From Effrenium voratum (Eukaryota > Sar > Dinophyceae > Suessiales > Symbiodiniaceae): a stretch of 64,000 nucleotides of DNA. The notes below the pieces were generated by a model that saw only the letters and a program-made list of their open reading frames with translations, did no database searches and was not told the DNA's origin. Positions within the stretch are counted from its first letter, which is position 1, and every line of letters begins with the position of its first letter. Location of the stretch: the NCBI GenBank assembly GCA_963377175.1, contig CAUJNA010000505.1:42501-106500 (forward strand), written 5' to 3'. The position numbers were made by a program, and so were the translations under genes. Shown piece after piece: positions 33,001-41,480 of the stretch.

Positions 33001-35155
33001 GGCCACTCATGTCACGTCTGAGCGACCTGAAACGATATCTTGTTGCACATTGTCTTGTTACCCATCTACAATTGGTGGAGAGTGGATATGTCTTTTTTTT
33101 CCTTGATGTCACCCTTTAACCAAGGAAGAAATGATATCTCTTTTGGCAGTCCTTGCATGCCTTGGATGCGGCAAGGCTCGAAGAACTGCCCGAAGGACGC
33201 GCGAAACCGGACCGACCGTTCGGGGTCGCCGTAGGAGCCTGGGCTACGGGGAGGGCTACTTCTACAACCCCTCCGGGGGCTACACGAGGGGCTGCCCACA
33301 GGGCTATCTGCCAGAAGAGCTGCAGGCGGGTCTCTCGATGGTCGTCCAATCTTTCGGGTTTCGGACAACATGTTTTTTTTTTTGGGCTACTGTTGGTTTG
33401 GAAGGACGAGAAGGGGGGCCCCACAAAAATCAGGCTCGTGCCAACCAGGGGAATCACATAATCTTGCCTGGGCCTCAACTGCCAAGCCCTGAGAGAGACA
33501 GTTTGTGTAAGATCCCAACATCATTGGGGTCCGGAGGGCAACTCTATGGTCAGCAGGGTTCGCTCAAAGTTGCCTTCATCTATTGACAATGGAGGGGTTC
33601 AACGACAACCAGGGAACCATGTCCTAGGCGTATCCGCATATTCGGACCGCGCAAAGCGAGTTGAAGCGGAAACCGCTTTCAAGGGAACCAAAGGGTCTGA
33701 TGTTACCCCGCAAGATGTTGATTTCCAACTGGGATCTCCGGCCTTCTTTTCCGCACTGTTTCAACTCATGGGTGCTTGCAGGAGGTCAACCAATCCAGTT
33801 CACTCCTAGAAGTGGTTTCCTTTTGGTTTCCCCAAGAAAATGGGGTCCCCCAGTTTTGGATACCCAAAAACAACAAACACGAAAAGGAGTTCCTTTCGGT
33901 TTCCTTCAAGCATCCAGAAAAGAGTTCCCCGAATTTCCCAAGTTTGGTGGTTTTGAACATCGGGTTTCCTTTTTGGAGATAGTGTTTTTACTATCCGGTC
34001 TTTTTTTTCTGGGGCGTTTTTTTTGGCTGGGGCTTGTTCCCAGAGCTGTTTTTTCAAAACCAGGGCTGGTTGGTTGGTTGGTTGGCTGGCCGCATCCTCG
34101 GCATCATCTGCCTTACGTGGCGCTGGGGTTGCCTATTGGCTCTGATTGGGTGGCTGGTTTAAGTTAGGGGGGCTTTAGATCTTCATGAGGGTGGCAAGAA
34201 CACCTTTCCAGGTGGCAGCATGTTGTTTCCCGCAAACAATTCCTTTTTGGCAAACATTGGGACCAAGAAGGACAACCGGGGTCCCTATGTCTGTATATTC
34301 TGTCAACGACAAACATCCCAAGAGGAAACGGTCCGTTTTTGCTAGGTCCGGTTGGCCTCACATAATGAATCACCAGGCCAGGGAGTGTATCAGCCCCATG
34401 ATTGCCTTCCGTTGGCCTTCAGCACATAATGAGTTATCAGGCAGGGAGAGCATGATCGCGGTCCGTTTGGCCTTCAGCACATAATTCTCTCCGGCAGGGA
34501 GAGTATGAGTGCTATGATGTAACAGTGTTTTTTCCCCTAGAGCTTGGCGTTTTCCTCGAACTGGTTTTCTGCAGGGCTGGCAACATCCCCAGCGTCACCA
34601 GCATCACTTGGACCTGGGGTTGATTGGGTGGCAGTTGGGAGTTGCTCGGGTGAGTCTTGGGGTCGTTTGGGGTTGATGCTGGCGAAGCGAAGGGCTGACA
34701 TCCAGGCTGCTGTTGGGCGGGTTTAGGCTTGACTTTGAGTGGGTTTGGGTTGGCTTGGAGCTGATTTGTATTAGCAGTGCTGCTGCTGGTTTGGGTGGTT
34801 GGGGGCAACGCTCCAATTGTAAACGAGACCAAAACTCACTTCACCACACCCAAAGTAACCACCCAACACAAATCAGCTCCAAGCCAACCCACACCCACTC
34901 AAAATCAAGACTAAACCCGCCCAACAGCAGCCTGGATTCACTTCTAGGGAGCCCCCCTTTGTTTGACCAAAAAGGGAACGCCAAGAGTCCCTTGTTGGGT
35001 TTCAAAAACCGAAAAGCTTTGCTCCTGGCCAGGGCCGGAAGTTCTTCGATGCCGAGGACTGCGAGCCCGGAAATCGCCTCCGCTTCTGCGAGGAAAAAAC
35101 CAGAAGCGCATTGGAAGCGGCGCAGGCAGAAAGGCGCCCAGGAGGCTTTTTTTAA
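17761..35155 (+). CDS. WRNIP1: WRNIP1/Mgs1/RarA-family AAA+ ATPase (14 exons)
   Basis: Replication-fork maintenance ATPase of the WRNIP1 (animals), Mgs1 (yeast) and RarA/MgsA (bacteria) family, expected in the nucleus at stalled forks. Joining 14 exons gives about 521-524 residues, close to yeast Mgs1. In order: a UBA-like helical N-terminus (residues ~1-45), a Ser/Ala/Lys-rich linker, [17 protein letters not shown], Walker A GPPGCGKT (exon 3), Walker [10 protein letters not shown] (exon 5), sensor GATTENPSF and the arginine-finger region LSRCR (exons 5-6), the lid (exon 7), and the family-specific C-terminal half with [59 protein letters not shown] and YLPEEL. All hallmark residues are intact. 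Introns use GT, GC and GA donors. The start at 17761 was chosen because the UBA-like helix begins there; an in-frame ATG at 17698 is possible. The stop is TAA at 35153-35155. Animal WRNIP1 has a UBZ zinc finger instead of a UBA-like domain. Confidence 0.92.
18244..18353 (+). CDS. WRNIP1: WRNIP1 exon 2
   Basis: Encodes [20 protein letters not shown] followed by [11 protein letters not shown], the conserved N-terminal entry of the ATPase module. Acceptor CCCCAG|AG (an alternative is the TTTCAG at 18220); donor CAG|GTGCGG. Confidence 0.85.
19049..19178 (+). CDS. WRNIP1: WRNIP1 exon 3: Walker A
   Basis: Encodes [20 protein letters not shown] then [20 protein letters not shown]. The P-loop is at 19088-19111. 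The acceptor may instead be TTAG|CTG at 19040, adding three residues. The donor is GC, lying inside AAGGCAGG, which recurs at the 3' end of the intron. Confidence 0.9.
19205..19650. repeat. ATT/ATC trinucleotide tract in WRNIP1 intron 3
   Basis: About 450 bp of imperfect (ATT)n with ATC, GTT and ACT interruptions, directly after exon 3. It produces long Ile/Val/Thr open frames on both strands that are not genes. Confidence 0.95.
20594..20657 (+). CDS. WRNIP1: WRNIP1 exon 4
   Basis: Short exon after a C14-rich pyrimidine tract, encoding [20 protein letters not shown]. It bridges Walker A to Walker B, where the family has a helix after the SAxxAG motif. The GC donor CAGAG|GCGACC and acceptor CGGAG|GACC share flanking sequence. 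Confidence 0.85.
21743..21850 (+). CDS. WRNIP1: WRNIP1 exon 5: Walker B and sensor 1
   Basis: Encodes [20 protein letters not shown] then [16 protein letters not shown]. The Walker B DE and the family-typical HR are present. Donor ACGGA|GAAGCC is of the GA type; this is the only placement that restores ATTE-NPSF across the junction. Confidence 0.92.
22413..22488 (+). CDS. WRNIP1: WRNIP1 exon 6: arginine finger region
   Basis: Encodes [20 protein letters not shown] then KLSAE. SRC carries the conserved arginine. Acceptor GTCAG|GAAC; donor GCCGAG|GCGATC (GC), with CCGAGGCG repeated at the acceptor of the next exon. Confidence 0.92.
22792..22893. mobile_element. small inverted-repeat element (GGGTGTGGCTCA ends)
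   Basis: GGGTGTGGCTCAG at about 22793 and TGAGCCACGCCTA at about 22881 face each other. Similar ends occur at 7648 and 42084, suggesting a short non-autonomous element family. Confidence 0.4.
22913..23033. mobile_element. MITE, CTGTGGATGGACGAAATCC family, copy 1
   Basis: Begins CGTGGATGGACGAAATCCTG and ends CCATCCACAG, with CACCTAAGAAAC mirrored by GTTTCTTAGATG inside. It is preceded by TA. It sits in WRNIP1 intron 6 and stops 28 bases before exon 7. Its 3' end supplies a CAG. Confidence 0.7.
23062..23218 (+). CDS. WRNIP1: WRNIP1 exon 7: lid domain
   Basis: Encodes [20 protein letters not shown], then [19 protein letters not shown]. It matches the helical lid where the family reads GDARxALNxLE. 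Acceptor CCCGAG|GCG; donor G|GCGGGC (GC). Confidence 0.92.
23769..23797. repeat. GGT trinucleotide microsatellite
   Basis: Perfect (GGT)n of about nine units in WRNIP1 intron 7. A (TG)n run of about ten units occurs at 24190-24212 in the next intron. Confidence 0.9.
23976..24108 (+). CDS. WRNIP1: WRNIP1 exon 8
   Basis: Encodes [20 protein letters not shown], then [20 protein letters not shown]. YDRxGDxHYxxISALHKSxRG is a diagnostic stretch of the family. Acceptor GATGCAG|AC; donor ACGAG|GATCC (GA). Confidence 0.94.
24345..24416 (+). CDS. WRNIP1: WRNIP1 exon 9
   Basis: Encodes [24 protein letters not shown], equivalent to the [22 protein letters not shown] block of animal proteins. Acceptor CGCAG|GATG; donor GG|GTGCC (GT). 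Confidence 0.94.
24960..25450 (+). pseudogene. decayed coiled-coil ORF
   Basis: Open pieces in several frames: [20 protein letters not shown] at 24960 stops at 25141. [20 protein letters not shown] then stops. [20 protein letters not shown] and [20 protein letters not shown] run to a TGA at 25448. The Glu/Gln/Lys-rich composition suggests a coiled coil, perhaps the remains of a retroelement gag-like or host gene. Stops and frame changes mean no intact product. Confidence 0.4.
26640..29640. repeat. satellite-like array, ~290/590-bp period
   Basis: TGCCTTGAGTTGAGCAAA followed by CCGTTGGACCGATC and GGCAAGTTGCAGCTTGAGAC recurs near 27163, 27737, 28961, 29232 and 29505, with a weaker copy near 28345. 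GGCTTCCAGGAGTAGCAG and CTCATCTCAGCGCTCGCGC alternate with it. Spacing is about 580-620 bp, with ~270-bp steps at the right end. Stops occur in all frames. Confidence 0.75.
29257..29301. repeat. GGAGCCGTT nonamer repeat
   Basis: Five tandem copies of GGAGCCGTT/GCAGCCGTT inside the satellite-like array, a local expansion of the CCGTTGGACCG landmark. Confidence 0.9.
30527..30599 (+). CDS. WRNIP1: WRNIP1 exon 10
   Basis: Encodes [24 protein letters not shown], the conserved helix preceding the C-terminal tetramerisation region. Acceptor TTCGAG|GCTG; donor CCGGAG|GAGCC (GA). Confidence 0.94.
31639..31716 (+). CDS. WRNIP1: WRNIP1 exon 11
   Basis: Encodes [26 protein letters not shown]; the VYLAxAPKS motif is family-specific. 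Acceptor CATCCAG|TCC; donor AAG|GCGCGT (GC), with AAGGC duplicated at the next acceptor. Confidence 0.94.
32638..32726 (+). CDS. WRNIP1: WRNIP1 exon 12
   Basis: Encodes [29 protein letters not shown]. VPLHxRNAPTxxM is the signature of the C-terminal domain. Acceptor CGCAAG|GCC; donor ATGAG|GACGG (GA). Confidence 0.94.
32818..32880. repeat. TATATG/GTATAC alternating purine-pyrimidine tract
   Basis: About 60 bp of TATATATAGATATGTATATG words in WRNIP1 intron 12. Confidence 0.85.
33238..33325 (+). CDS. WRNIP1: WRNIP1 exon 13
   Basis: Encodes [29 protein letters not shown], matching the GYGKGYKYNP...YLPEEL end of the family. The frame stays open to 33586, but the family continues with a short FF-containing tail that is found in exon 14, so a GC donor at CTGCAG|GCGGGT is preferred. 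Confidence 0.92.
34325..34510. repeat. three-copy ~60-bp tandem repeat
   Basis: GGCCTTCAGCACATAAT with CAGGCAGGGAGAGCATGAT is repeated with a unit of about 60-70 bp in WRNIP1 intron 13. Confidence 0.75.
34702..34935. repeat. 68-bp inverted repeat with GGGTTTAGG
   Basis: CCAGGCTGCTGTTGGGCGGG at 34702 onwards is mirrored by CCCGCCCAACAGCAGCCTGG ending at 34935. The arms 34702-34769 and 34868-34935 match with only a few mismatches around a ~98-base spacer that is itself partly complementary. The transcript could form a long hairpin just upstream of WRNIP1 exon 14. The arm includes a GGGTTTAGG telomere-like word. Confidence 0.85.
35033..35155 (+). CDS. WRNIP1: WRNIP1 exon 14: C-terminus and stop
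   Basis: After CTGGCCAG| it reads [20 protein letters not shown] then [20 protein letters not shown] and TAA. YLPEELQ-GRKFF matches the family's end. The ~30-residue tail is longer than in animals. A (TTA)n tract begins within bases of the stop. Confidence 0.85.
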   Translation, partial: GRKFFDAEDCEPGNRLRFCEEKTRSALEAAQAERRPGGFF

Positions 35156-35164
35156 TATTTATAT

Positions 35165-35203
<39 letters not shown>

Positions 35204-35212
35204 TTACTATTG
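35153..35212. repeat. TTA trinucleotide tract
   Basis: (ATT)n of about 15 units immediately after the WRNIP1 stop, in the presumed 3' untranslated region. Confidence 0.9.
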
Positions 35213-38061
35213 GGACGCCTCAAAGTTGGAATTCACGCAGCCGGGTCCCCACGTTTTTTGGGCGAGAGGCCCTCAACATGTTGGAGTGGACCCAGTTCAA
35301 AACGATCGACTGCATGAGCTTGAGGCAATGTCAGCTGTTGATGTCAATCGACTCAATTGATTAAACCGCAATTCCGCGGTTTGATGTCGAGCATTCCAAT
35401 GCCACAGCTGAGAGTTTCCTTTTATCAACTTGAATGGGAAGTGGGACCTCCAGACCGAAGATTTTTGCGTTCCCATTCGAGATACGCTGCGATCCTGGAC
35501 TTTCCAGAGTTGCAGCACTGTTCTTGGCAGGGCTCAACGATCGGCTCCCCTCAACTTCTCATTTGAAAAGGACAAGGCTGGTTGTGTGGGAAATTTGGAG
35601 GCTTGCTAATCCTTGTAGATACAATCCCGCACTGGAAGCCTGCGGGAGTTTGCCCTCGGCAGGCAAGACCATTCTAGTGGCAAACCAGCGTGCTTACGTT
35701 TTTTGGCCCATCTACTCGAGCCACATTCTTCACTTACTCACTTGCGGGACAAAACCAGCCCACACAGTGACGCCGAGCGATACACAACATTGCCAAGAAG
35801 GGTTCCACTCAAACCCAGGAGTGGTTGATGTCCCCAAGAGGAAGCCCTGGGTTTAAGTCTATGTTGGGGTACTCAAGAAATGACACCCAGTGTTTGTTTT
35901 TGGATTTTTAGGTCCCAAAAGGTTCATCTTCTATTTCCAGGCCCTTTGCGTGCCCCACCTCTAAAGCAGCGTCTCGTGGTTGGGTGATCCCCTTGTAACC
36001 CAAAAGTATCTCGTCGTGCTGGGGCGCGTTCGCCGAATGCGCAACCGGAATGCTGAGGTTGCCAACCGGCTGTCCTTGCCACCCTTCCGCTGGGTTCAGC
36101 CCTGGCCTTGATGCGGTTGCGCAGATGTGCCATGATCGAAAGACTCGTTTACTTGGGTTGGCAGGGATTGTCACGGACGCTGTGGTAAAGATTTCAGACA
36201 ACCAGCGTAAGGGTTCTTCTGAATGGAACCATGACCATGACCCACAGCAGGATTTTGTTTGACCATGACACATATGAGTCATGGCAAGCCGGGCGGGTAA
36301 AACCGTGGAGATTGTGTCTTTTACTTGGAGAGTCACTGGCATTTTTAGTATGTGTCTTCTGTTGATTGGGGAGGATTTTTTTGCCACAAAGGCTGGAAGG
36401 ACAACCCGGAACGAAAAAGGCATGAGCTTCCAGGCTTCTGGTTTTGAACCTTCAAAGGGGCGTCTTCATCTGGATTTTTGCGCATGTCTTTCGCCCAACC
36501 GAAGGCATCTGGGGTACCTGGTCAAAGATCCCCTTCTCGACGCATGTGCGAGGTATCGACCCGAGCCAGATGAGATGCGAGGGGCTCAGAGCCTCGAGTT
36601 GCGCCGGTTCCATTTGGAGCCTTCGCAAATGGGCACATGGAGGTTCTCAATATAGGGGATTCTCTTTTTATGGCTTGCCCCTTTTTTTTGTTTCCCTTTA
36701 AAGCCCTCCAAAAAGGGGTCCACCATTTTGAGAATCCCCCAACATAGCATGTGCGAAGAAGTCGCTTGTGACTTTTAAGCGGTCTTGCATTGGCTGGCAG
36801 GCTTAGCCCATGGACCATCCACGGCATGGAGTTGAACTTGCCTCCGCCTCAGGAACTCTTCAAAGGGATGGGTTTGTCCCAAATTGGTGGACTCCCATGG
36901 GTGATTTCGTTTTGGTAAAAACGACCCCCCACCAACTCAAAGAACGACATACTCAGAGGGCGTGGACCCGTTTGCGATATTGGAAGGTATCCGGGCAATT
37001 TACTTTGAAAAGGGGTATGTGTGTCAGACCTCCTGAAGGTTCCTTGAGGTTGGTGTCGTATTGAGAAACCACGAGACTCGGATTTGTCTCAAAATAGATG
37101 ATCCCCACGCACGCCCGACTTGTCCATTTCCCTTAACACCAACCCAAACATGGTGCTCTCAACAAAAAATCCTGAGCAGGAGATCACTTGAGGCTGGCCT
37201 GCCAGACCCAGTCACCCAGATGTATCCCCAACGGATCAAAGAGTGCCTGGTTGATTCTTGGGGGTCTGAGGGGGGATCCTCCATGTTCGGGAGCAGGAAG
37301 TTCAATCACCCCCCCCATCCACTGGGCTTACTTATCAGGTTGACCGAACTGGGTTGGTCAAAGTGACCCTCTGCGACCAGCTAAACTTGCTGGGAACATT
37401 TGTCATGTTTCTTTTCGTTCAGGAGAGAGACTACGTGCCGTTCCCGAGAAAGGTTGGAGGAACCTTGCTGAGAGTTCCCTTCGATCCTTTCCTGGGGGGC
37501 TGCCTTGGGCTTCCCACGCTGATGGAACTGAAGGATCAATCAACCCCCCGTTTTGGAGAGGACTCTGGTTGGGGGAAACATTTCTGGCACCCCTTCGGCC
37601 TTATGTCGACTTTGTGGGAAGAACTATGGGGATCTTGCAGGAAGCCACATCAGTTGGACGGTTCGTGTTTGGGCCATTCCAACTAAAACCCCCTACTGAG
37701 CTTGCTTATGCGAGAAACGGGATGAGAAATGGACTGCACCTGGGGATTCCCTCAAAGGAAGCCAAATCTGGAACGGTTTTCTTGGGGGACTCCATTTCTC
37801 ACTCCCTGCAACTCTCGCACCGATCGCAAGAAGATGATAAACATGTGCACCTCTGGGGGTCTGGGATGGTTCATAGGGGTCATTCCCTCCCAGAAGTGCC
37901 CTTTTACCATTTTTTTGGGAGGGTTCCCATACTAAAATAGGCTACAGAAAAAGGGCACCCTCATTCTAACCTCTCTACTGGAGGACCTAGCCTCACTCCC
38001 TGCATCTATCGCACCGAGCGCGAGGTGAGAAGAACCAACCCCCGCGTTTCGCGCGTCCCAG
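35213..38061. other. unassigned, repeat-rich spacer
   Basis: No exon I can support. AAGACCATTCTAGTGGCAAA at 35667 recurs at 56151, so it belongs to a dispersed repeat. A foldback with arms GGGGATTCTC and GAGAATCCCC spans about 36655-36740 around TTTCCCTTTAAAGCCCTCC, an introner-like core in reverse orientation. CTCACTCCCTGCAACTCTCGCACCG at about 37798 and 37991 is a further local duplication. Confidence 0.4.
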
Positions 38062-38116
38062 GCTCGGCGCGCTGAGCGGCGTGTGCATCGGCCGCCTCGC
38101 CGTGGAGGTGCGGCAG
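38062..38116 (+). CDS. candidate exon, unidentified gene 3
   Basis: GTCCCAG| acceptor, then LGALSGVCIGRLAVEVRQ with almost all G/C third bases, and a GC donor (CGGCAG|GCGCCC). GGCAGG is repeated at the acceptor of the exon at 39012, as for other introns here. It could be an upstream exon of the ketosynthase gene. Confidence 0.45.
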
Positions 38117-38216
38117 GCGCCCGAGAGTCGCACGGGTGGATTTGGCGGCTGCGAGGGCTGGCGAGGGGGAGGAGTCGTTGAGGCCGGCGGTAAGTGGTTG
38201 AACCCAGATTCACCAA

Positions 38217-38560
38217 CCAACCAGTTTATACAAAGGTGCTTTGCGCTGGGTGAAATGCGGGGAGTCATCGCCGTTTTTGAGCAACCAACCAGTTTATACA
38301 GAGGGGGTGCTTTGCGCTGGGTGAAATGCGGGGAGTCATCGCCGTTCCAGCCATTTTTTTTAAAAACAAAGGGCAACCAGCCAGTTTTTTCTTACAAAGG
38401 GGGTGCTTTGCGCTGGGTGAAATGCGGGGAGTCATCGCCGTTTTTGAGCAACAAGCCAGTTTGTTTTAACAAAGGGGGTGCTTTTTCGCTGGGTGAAATG
38501 CGGGGAGTCATCGCCGTTTTTGATCAACCAACCAGTTTATACATAGGGGGGTGCTTTTCC
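38217..38560. repeat. five-copy ~72-bp tandem repeat
   Basis: AACCAGTTTATACAAAGG, GTGCTTTGCGCTGGGTGAAA and GCGGGGAGTCATCGCCGTTT recur five times, starting near 38217, 38288, 38384, 38455 and 38529. It lies in the intron between the candidate exons at 38062 and 39012. The long open frame across it (178 codons) is a repeat artefact. Confidence 0.92.
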
Positions 38561-39011
38561 CTGGGTGAAATGTGGGCAATCAGACCACTGTTGGAGGGGA
38601 GCCCCCTTATTAATTAAATAAAGGCAACCTCGTTCAAAAGAGTCGACCAACAGGGAAGCTACCCATTTTTAGGTAGTTGATTTATAAATAAATAGGGGTG
38701 CCCTTATTAATATACTGGGGTGTATTAATCCGGTGCAGCAGGGGTAAACTAAATGCAGAGTTACTCACCACTTGCTGAGTAGCCTGCCTCCTGAAGTTGA
38801 AGTAGGCTTGGTTGGGTCCGTGCAAAAACTAGCCTTTGAGCGTGACCGGGGTTGTTCTTTTCGCGAACAAAGTTGAAAGGCCATTTTGAGAACGAGTCTG
38901 AGAACGGGATTCTCAAAATGCATTTTCCCTTTTGGCTTCCCTTGCGACTAGAGAAGGGCGCCTTTTGCAACCCAAAAGAACTCGGAGCCCCGAGTTCTGA
39001 GTTGATGGCAG

Positions 39012-39219
39012 GTGCTGCACGGCCTGGCCTCCGGCATCACCTCTTTGCTGCCGGCTGGGGGCTCGAAAATCGCGGGACGTGGGGCCGTGGGGCGCCGAAA
39101 CCCGAAGCGCAGAAGCGTGGACTTGGAGCTTGGCCAGTGGATGGTTTCGTGGGTTGCGCGGAAAAGCAGCAGCTTGTTTGTTCTGGTTCTGTTCTCCAGC
39201 GATGGATCCGTGTTACCTG
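39012..39219 (+). CDS. candidate exon, unidentified gene 3
   Basis: GATGGCAG| acceptor, then VLHGLASGITSLLPAGGSKI, AGRGAVGRRNPKRRSVDLEL and GQWMVSWVARKSSSLFVLVL with strong G/C wobble, ending before GTGAGG (GT donor). It joins the exon at 38062 in frame. The hydrophobic run WMVSWVARKSSSLFVLVLF could be a membrane segment. Family not recognised. Confidence 0.5.
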
Positions 39220-39322
39220 GTGAGGGTGTGACGGCAGGGATGCATGGATCCACGGATTTTTCCTCGACAAGGGACCTGTTGGTGCGTTCTATCTGCACAT
39301 TTTGCAGTTACACTCCCTCAGC

Positions 39323-39399
39323 CTAACATGGAAGGTCCCAGAAGGCTTCTGCAAATGGGACCAAGTCTTCTAAAGGGGTCCTGGGAGCTTCCATGTTAG
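39323..39399. mobile_element. foldback element, CTAACATGGAA ends, copy 1
   Basis: CTAACATGGAAGGTCCCAG at 39323-39341 is complementary, apart from one base, to CTGGGAGCTTCCATGTTAG at 39381-39399. Confidence 0.7.
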
Positions 39400-39427
39400 T
39401 CTTACCCCTTTTTTGAGGGACCCCCAG

Positions 39428-39507
39428 CGCGGCGACGAGGTGCCTCCCCACTCCTGGGCAGTGATGGAGCGGACAGCAGTGGGCCCAGCGTGCGGCCTTC
39501 CAAAGCA
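39428..39507 (+). CDS. candidate exon, unidentified gene 3
   Basis: CCCCCAG| acceptor, then RRRGASPLLGSDGADSSGPS VRPSKA, before GT (39508; alternatives 39511 and 39517). Two-base phase fits the one-base end of the exon at 39219. A low-complexity Ser/Gly/Pro segment of unknown function. Confidence 0.35.
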
Positions 39508-40673
39508 GTGGTGTCGGTGTGCCCTTTTCGGGTTGGTTTAAACTCTGAAGGAAAGACACCAGTTTTGGGGGTCTCCCCATCTTTGACACATACCGCACAT
39601 ACCCATATCTTCTTCGTGCCCACATGTGAGTTTCCCTTGGAAAGGGTGATGGTTTAAGGGATTTATGGGGAACCCAGTTTTTCCTCAACAGCAATAATGG
39701 TCCCTTTCATATCAGCCGAAATACACAAAAAAGTGGCTTTCGGGTCGGAGGACCCTACGAATCCGAGGAATCCCTTTAAAATGAGCGAGCAAGAGCAATG
39801 GCTGCGAACAACTTGCTGAGTATCCTGGCACTTCAAGCAGAGATGGGGGGTTGGCCCGTGACCGCATTGCCGGCTCGGCCACCTGGGGAAGCTAGGACAT
39901 TTGCGCTCGGTGGGAACTGGTGTCAACTTGCACCAATGTACCAACAGGGTTTCAACAGCGGGAGGCTTGGGGAAGGTTGCGGGGAAGACCTGATCTGGGA
40001 ATTGTCCATCTCATTTTCCTTGCGAGGCACTCCTGGAAAAGTGGAGTTCCTTTTGGTTTCCCTCTGAATCCCAAAAAGGGTACCCTCAAGGAAAGGCATC
40101 GCCCAGATGTTTGAGGCAAGTTCAGGGCCTGCGGCAAAAATCCCGAGATGCAGCCATTTGGGGGTACAACTCGGAACGCTCGACCTGAACCTTCGGAATG
40201 GAGCAAGCAACGTGTATGGAAAGTACAAAAGCTGACTGAGTGGCAACCCCGAACCAACCATGGAGTGATCCTAGGGATCGGACCATCGGACTCCCCAGCC
40301 CCCGGGAGTGGTCCAAACTTTGACACCTGCATTTGCCAGTCCTCTTTGGAACCCTTCCCAAGCGCAAACCAATCCCAACAACAGGAGAGACATTCATTGG
40401 GGGTGGGTGGGGGGGTGGGGGGGGTGGAGGAGTTGCTTTGGATTCCTCCTCGAAGACGCAGTGCATGATGATTGAAACCAGCATGTAGGGGCATTCTGAA
40501 GGGGCATTCTGCACATCCAGCATGGTCTATTTCCACTTGGCGGTTCCCAGCCATACCTTTTGGATGGGCTTTACGACTTAAAAAACAACAAAACAAAAAT
40601 AGAGTTGGACTTTGTGTCCATATTCCACTAAAAAGGTTGAGGTCACGGGGATCAATTCGTCACCCGGCGCCCA

Positions 40674-40850
40674 GAAGGTGGGCCCTTCTCCCCTTCGGCC
40701 CCGAAGCCCCGAAGCGCGAAAAGAAGCGGCGCGCCGAAGCGAGGCGCCCTTTGCCGCGCCCATGGCCGCGATGTGTTTCCACATCTCCTCCTGCGCTGCG
40801 GGGCGCCTCAGTCTGCCCCGAGCTCCGCGATGGCAAGGAGGGGACCGCCC
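40674..40850 (+). CDS. GC-rich candidate exon, strand and frame unresolved
   Basis: A GC-rich block between intron-like flanks. In phase 0 after GCGCCCAG| it reads SPEARKEAARRSEAPFAAPM on the plus strand. The minus strand also has a convincing frame (AAQEEMWKHIAAMGAAKGAS). I cannot choose, so this marks only a probable exon. Confidence 0.3.
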
Positions 40851-41379
40851 CGGATCACGGGAAATAGGGGTGGGCAACTTTGTTTTTTGCGGGTACTCGT
40901 TGCCAGGGGCAAGGAATAACCTGCAATGTTGGAGGTTTGACACATACCCATTCTTTCCCTCCAATCATCCAAAGCTGACGAGAGAGGAAGGTTTGAAAGC
41001 TGACCATTTGGAAGACTGCTCCTCATTTTTGGTTTGGGGAAGCCCCAAAATGTTAAGTTCCACTGTGGAAAGCGGGCAAGCAATTAGCAGGGATTCGGAG
41101 GAACCAATCGGGACAGGGGTGGCCTTTATTAAAAATTATGTTTTGGTCTCCAGGGTCCCAGTTCTCAGTATCAGGTAACCCACTGGGCCTGGAAAAAACA
41201 CGAGCATGTCACAGCCGAGGCTATGACCAACTCACATGATTCATTCTGAGTGGAATTTCTTACAAAAGGCGGTTGTAACCCAACCAGTCAACGGGCTTTT
41301 CTCCTTTCTAGCTGGTTTCCTTGCCCATGCTCTTTGATACTTCGCAACACTTCCCACCCCGGGGTGGGGCCGCGCATCG

Positions 41380-41480
41380 CCGAAGGTTCTTTCTCCCTAC
41401 GTGGTGATCAGCCTCACAGAGCTACTGCAGGAGGCCGCGCTAAAGCTAGTTGTCCGGCCACAACAAACCAAGCTGCCCCC
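41380..41480 (+). CDS. weak candidate exon
   Basis: A frame reading YVVISLTELLQEAALKLVVR looks helical and coding, but neither splice boundary is clear and one of the possible acceptors (CTGCAG|GAG) would remove half of it. Confidence 0.2.

Noticed and set aside
33326..33586. Read-through of WRNIP1 exon 13 to the stop at 33586
   Set aside because: The continuation lacks the family ending, whereas exon 14 at 35033 supplies the expected GxxFF tail in phase.
38081..38617. 178-codon open frame
   Set aside because: Only its beginning overlaps a candidate exon, in another frame; the rest is the five-copy ~72-bp repeat.
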